Shown one piece after another: positions 63,240 to 64,000 of a DNA stretch of 64,000 nt (position 1 is the stretch's first letter; each line of letters starts with the position of its first letter). The notes beneath the pieces were generated by a model. The model had not been told where the DNA came from. It did no database searches and saw nothing but the letters and a program-made list of their open reading frames with translations. The DNA is from DATFDN01 sp963767645 (GTDB lineage Bacteria > Pseudomonadota > Alphaproteobacteria > Acetobacterales > Acetobacteraceae): assembly GCA_963767645.1 (NCBI GenBank), contig CAVYEW010000001.1:1-64000 (forward strand), given 5' to 3'. A program made the translations under genes and the position numbers.

Positions 63240-64000
63240 TCAATGGGCGTGCCCGGCCTGTTCCTCGATCCGCTCGGCGAGCCTGTGGCTCAGGAAGGCC
63301 GTCACCGCTGCCTCTTCGGCGGTGAGGCCGGAGCCGGGCTGCGCCAACTGGTCGTCGGCGCGGCGCTTGAGGGCTTCCAGCAGCGAGCCGTCGAGATAGC
63401 CGTCGAAGATGGCCGGGTGGATGTAGCATTTGCGGCAGATCGCCGGGGTGTTGCCCAGCATCTGCGACACCGCCTCGACGGCATGGACCACGTTCTTCTT
63501 GGCGGCTGCCTGGGTATCGAAGGCCTGCAACTCGTGTAGAGCAAGGGCAGCGAGGTTGGTTGCCGCCCAGGTACGAAAGTCCTTGGCCGTTATCTCCTCG
63601 CCGGAAATGTCGCGCAGATAGTCGTTCACGTCGTGCGAGCTGATCGGGTGAGTCTCGCCGTCGTGGTCGATGAAGTGGAACAGCTCCTGGCCAGGGAGAT
63701 CCTGCAGCCGGCGGACGATGCCGGCCAGCCGGCGGTCATTGAGGTCGATGTGGTGCTCGATCCCGTGCTTGCCGCGGAAATCGAAGTGCAGCGAGCCCCC
63801 CTTGACCGTCACATGCCGCTTCTTGCGTAGCGTGGTCAGGCCGAAGCTCTTGTTGGTTTTCGCGTATTCCTCGTTGCCGACGCGCATCAGCGTCGTCTCC
63901 AGCAGACGGACGATCGCCGCCAGCACCTTCTCGCGCGGCAGGCCATGCCGCGACAGATCCTGGTCCACGCGCTGGCGGATCACCGGCAGCACACGGCCGA
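63240..64000 (-). CDS. DNA topoisomerase IB, 5' end beyond the window
   Basis: Eukaryotic/poxvirus-type topoisomerase I. Only the C-terminal 253 residues are in the window and the frame is still open at 64000. RVGNEEYAKTNKSFGLTTLR is the diagnostic active-site arginine region, KKRHVTVKG follows, ITAKDFRTWAATN carries the next conserved arginine, and CRKCYIHPAIFDGY contains the catalytic tyrosine. These motifs separate it from phage integrases of related fold. Bacterial relatives relax supercoils. Confidence 0.93.
   Translation of the reverse strand, partial: GRVLPVIRQRVDQDLSRHGLPREKVLAAIVRLLETTLMRVGNEEYAKTNKSFGLTTLRKKRHVTVKGGSLHFDFRGKHGIEHHIDLNDRRLAGIVRRLQDLPGQELFHFIDHDGETHPISSHDVNDYLRDISGEEITAKDFRTWAATNLAALALHELQAFDTQAAAKKNVVHAVEAVSQMLGNTPAICRKCYIHPAIFDGYLDGSLLEALKRRADDQLAQPGSGLTAEEAAVTAFLSHRLAERIEEQAGHAH

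Noticed and set aside
63240..64000. Tyrosine recombinase/integrase at the right edge
   Set aside because: The RVGNEEYAKTNKSFGLTTLR region and tyrosine context are those of topoisomerase IB.

Overview
The window is 64 kb of GC-rich chromosome from an alphaproteobacterium, most likely the Rhodospirillales/Acetobacteraceae side. The evidence is the high GC content with strong third-position bias, the purC-purS-purQ-purL-bolA-grxD order, a hopanoid-associated HpnN transporter, a GGAAC-N17-GTT (EcfG-type) promoter, and the general gene repertoire. No species can be named from the sequence. Genes are densely packed in operons with many 4-base ATGA/GTGA overlaps, and these overlaps decide many of the start codons given here. 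There is one tRNA (Ser, GCT anticodon), no rRNA, no CRISPR array and no recognisable insertion sequence or prophage.

Layout. 1-1.8 kb: two reverse-strand Dpp/Opp-type permeases, the outer one cut by the window edge. 2-6.7 kb: purine operon purC-purS-purQ-purL followed by a BolA protein and a monothiol glutaredoxin. 6.7-11.3 kb: a soluble hybrid histidine kinase, a flavin-binding protein and a rhamnonate-dehydratase-like enolase-superfamily protein. 11.4-19.3 kb: a cell-wall recycling locus with murA and anmK on the reverse strand, diverging from a peptide-type ABC importer (binding protein and two permeases), murQ and nagA. 19.4-23.1 kb: a two-gene island holding a small Trypco2-like protein and a trypsin-like protease/P-loop NTPase/tandem-repeat fusion, probably a biological-conflict (defence) system. 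23.1-28 kb: quinone oxidoreductase, an acyl-CoA dehydrogenase/hydroxyacyl kinase pair, nitroreductase, YfcG-type GST and tRNA-Ser. 28.3-44.4 kb: surface-polysaccharide genes (priming glycosyltransferase, GH16 glucanase, two tandem secreted-looking paralogs, glycosyltransferase, rmd, gmd), interrupted by a catabolic/import operon of two amidohydrolases plus an iron(III)-type ABC transporter. 44.5-54 kb: ybaK-like, hemW, flhF, a frameshifted flhG, an OpgC-SGNH fusion, hpnN, a MetE-like methyltransferase and a Ser/His-rich protein with an EcfG-type promoter.

54.4-63.2 kb is the second striking region. An inositol-3-phosphate synthase and a frameshifted histidine phosphatase point rightwards and converge on an eight-gene, translationally coupled reverse-strand operon: CgeB-type glycosyltransferase, sugar nucleotidyltransferase, methyltransferase, an apparently circularly permuted glycosidase, PIG-L deacetylase, GT4 glycosyltransferase, CelD-type GNAT acyltransferase and a second methyltransferase. 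The logic (make inositol, glycosylate, deacetylate, acylate, methylate) resembles mycothiol or aminoglycoside assembly, but no cysteine ligase is present, so the product is unknown. The window ends inside a topoisomerase IB gene.

Two loci carry clear frame disruptions (flhG with one, the histidine phosphatase with two). GC-rich stem-loop elements recur between genes. The strongest candidates for undescribed biology are the protease/NTPase/Trypco2 island and the inositol-glycan cluster with its permuted glycosidase.
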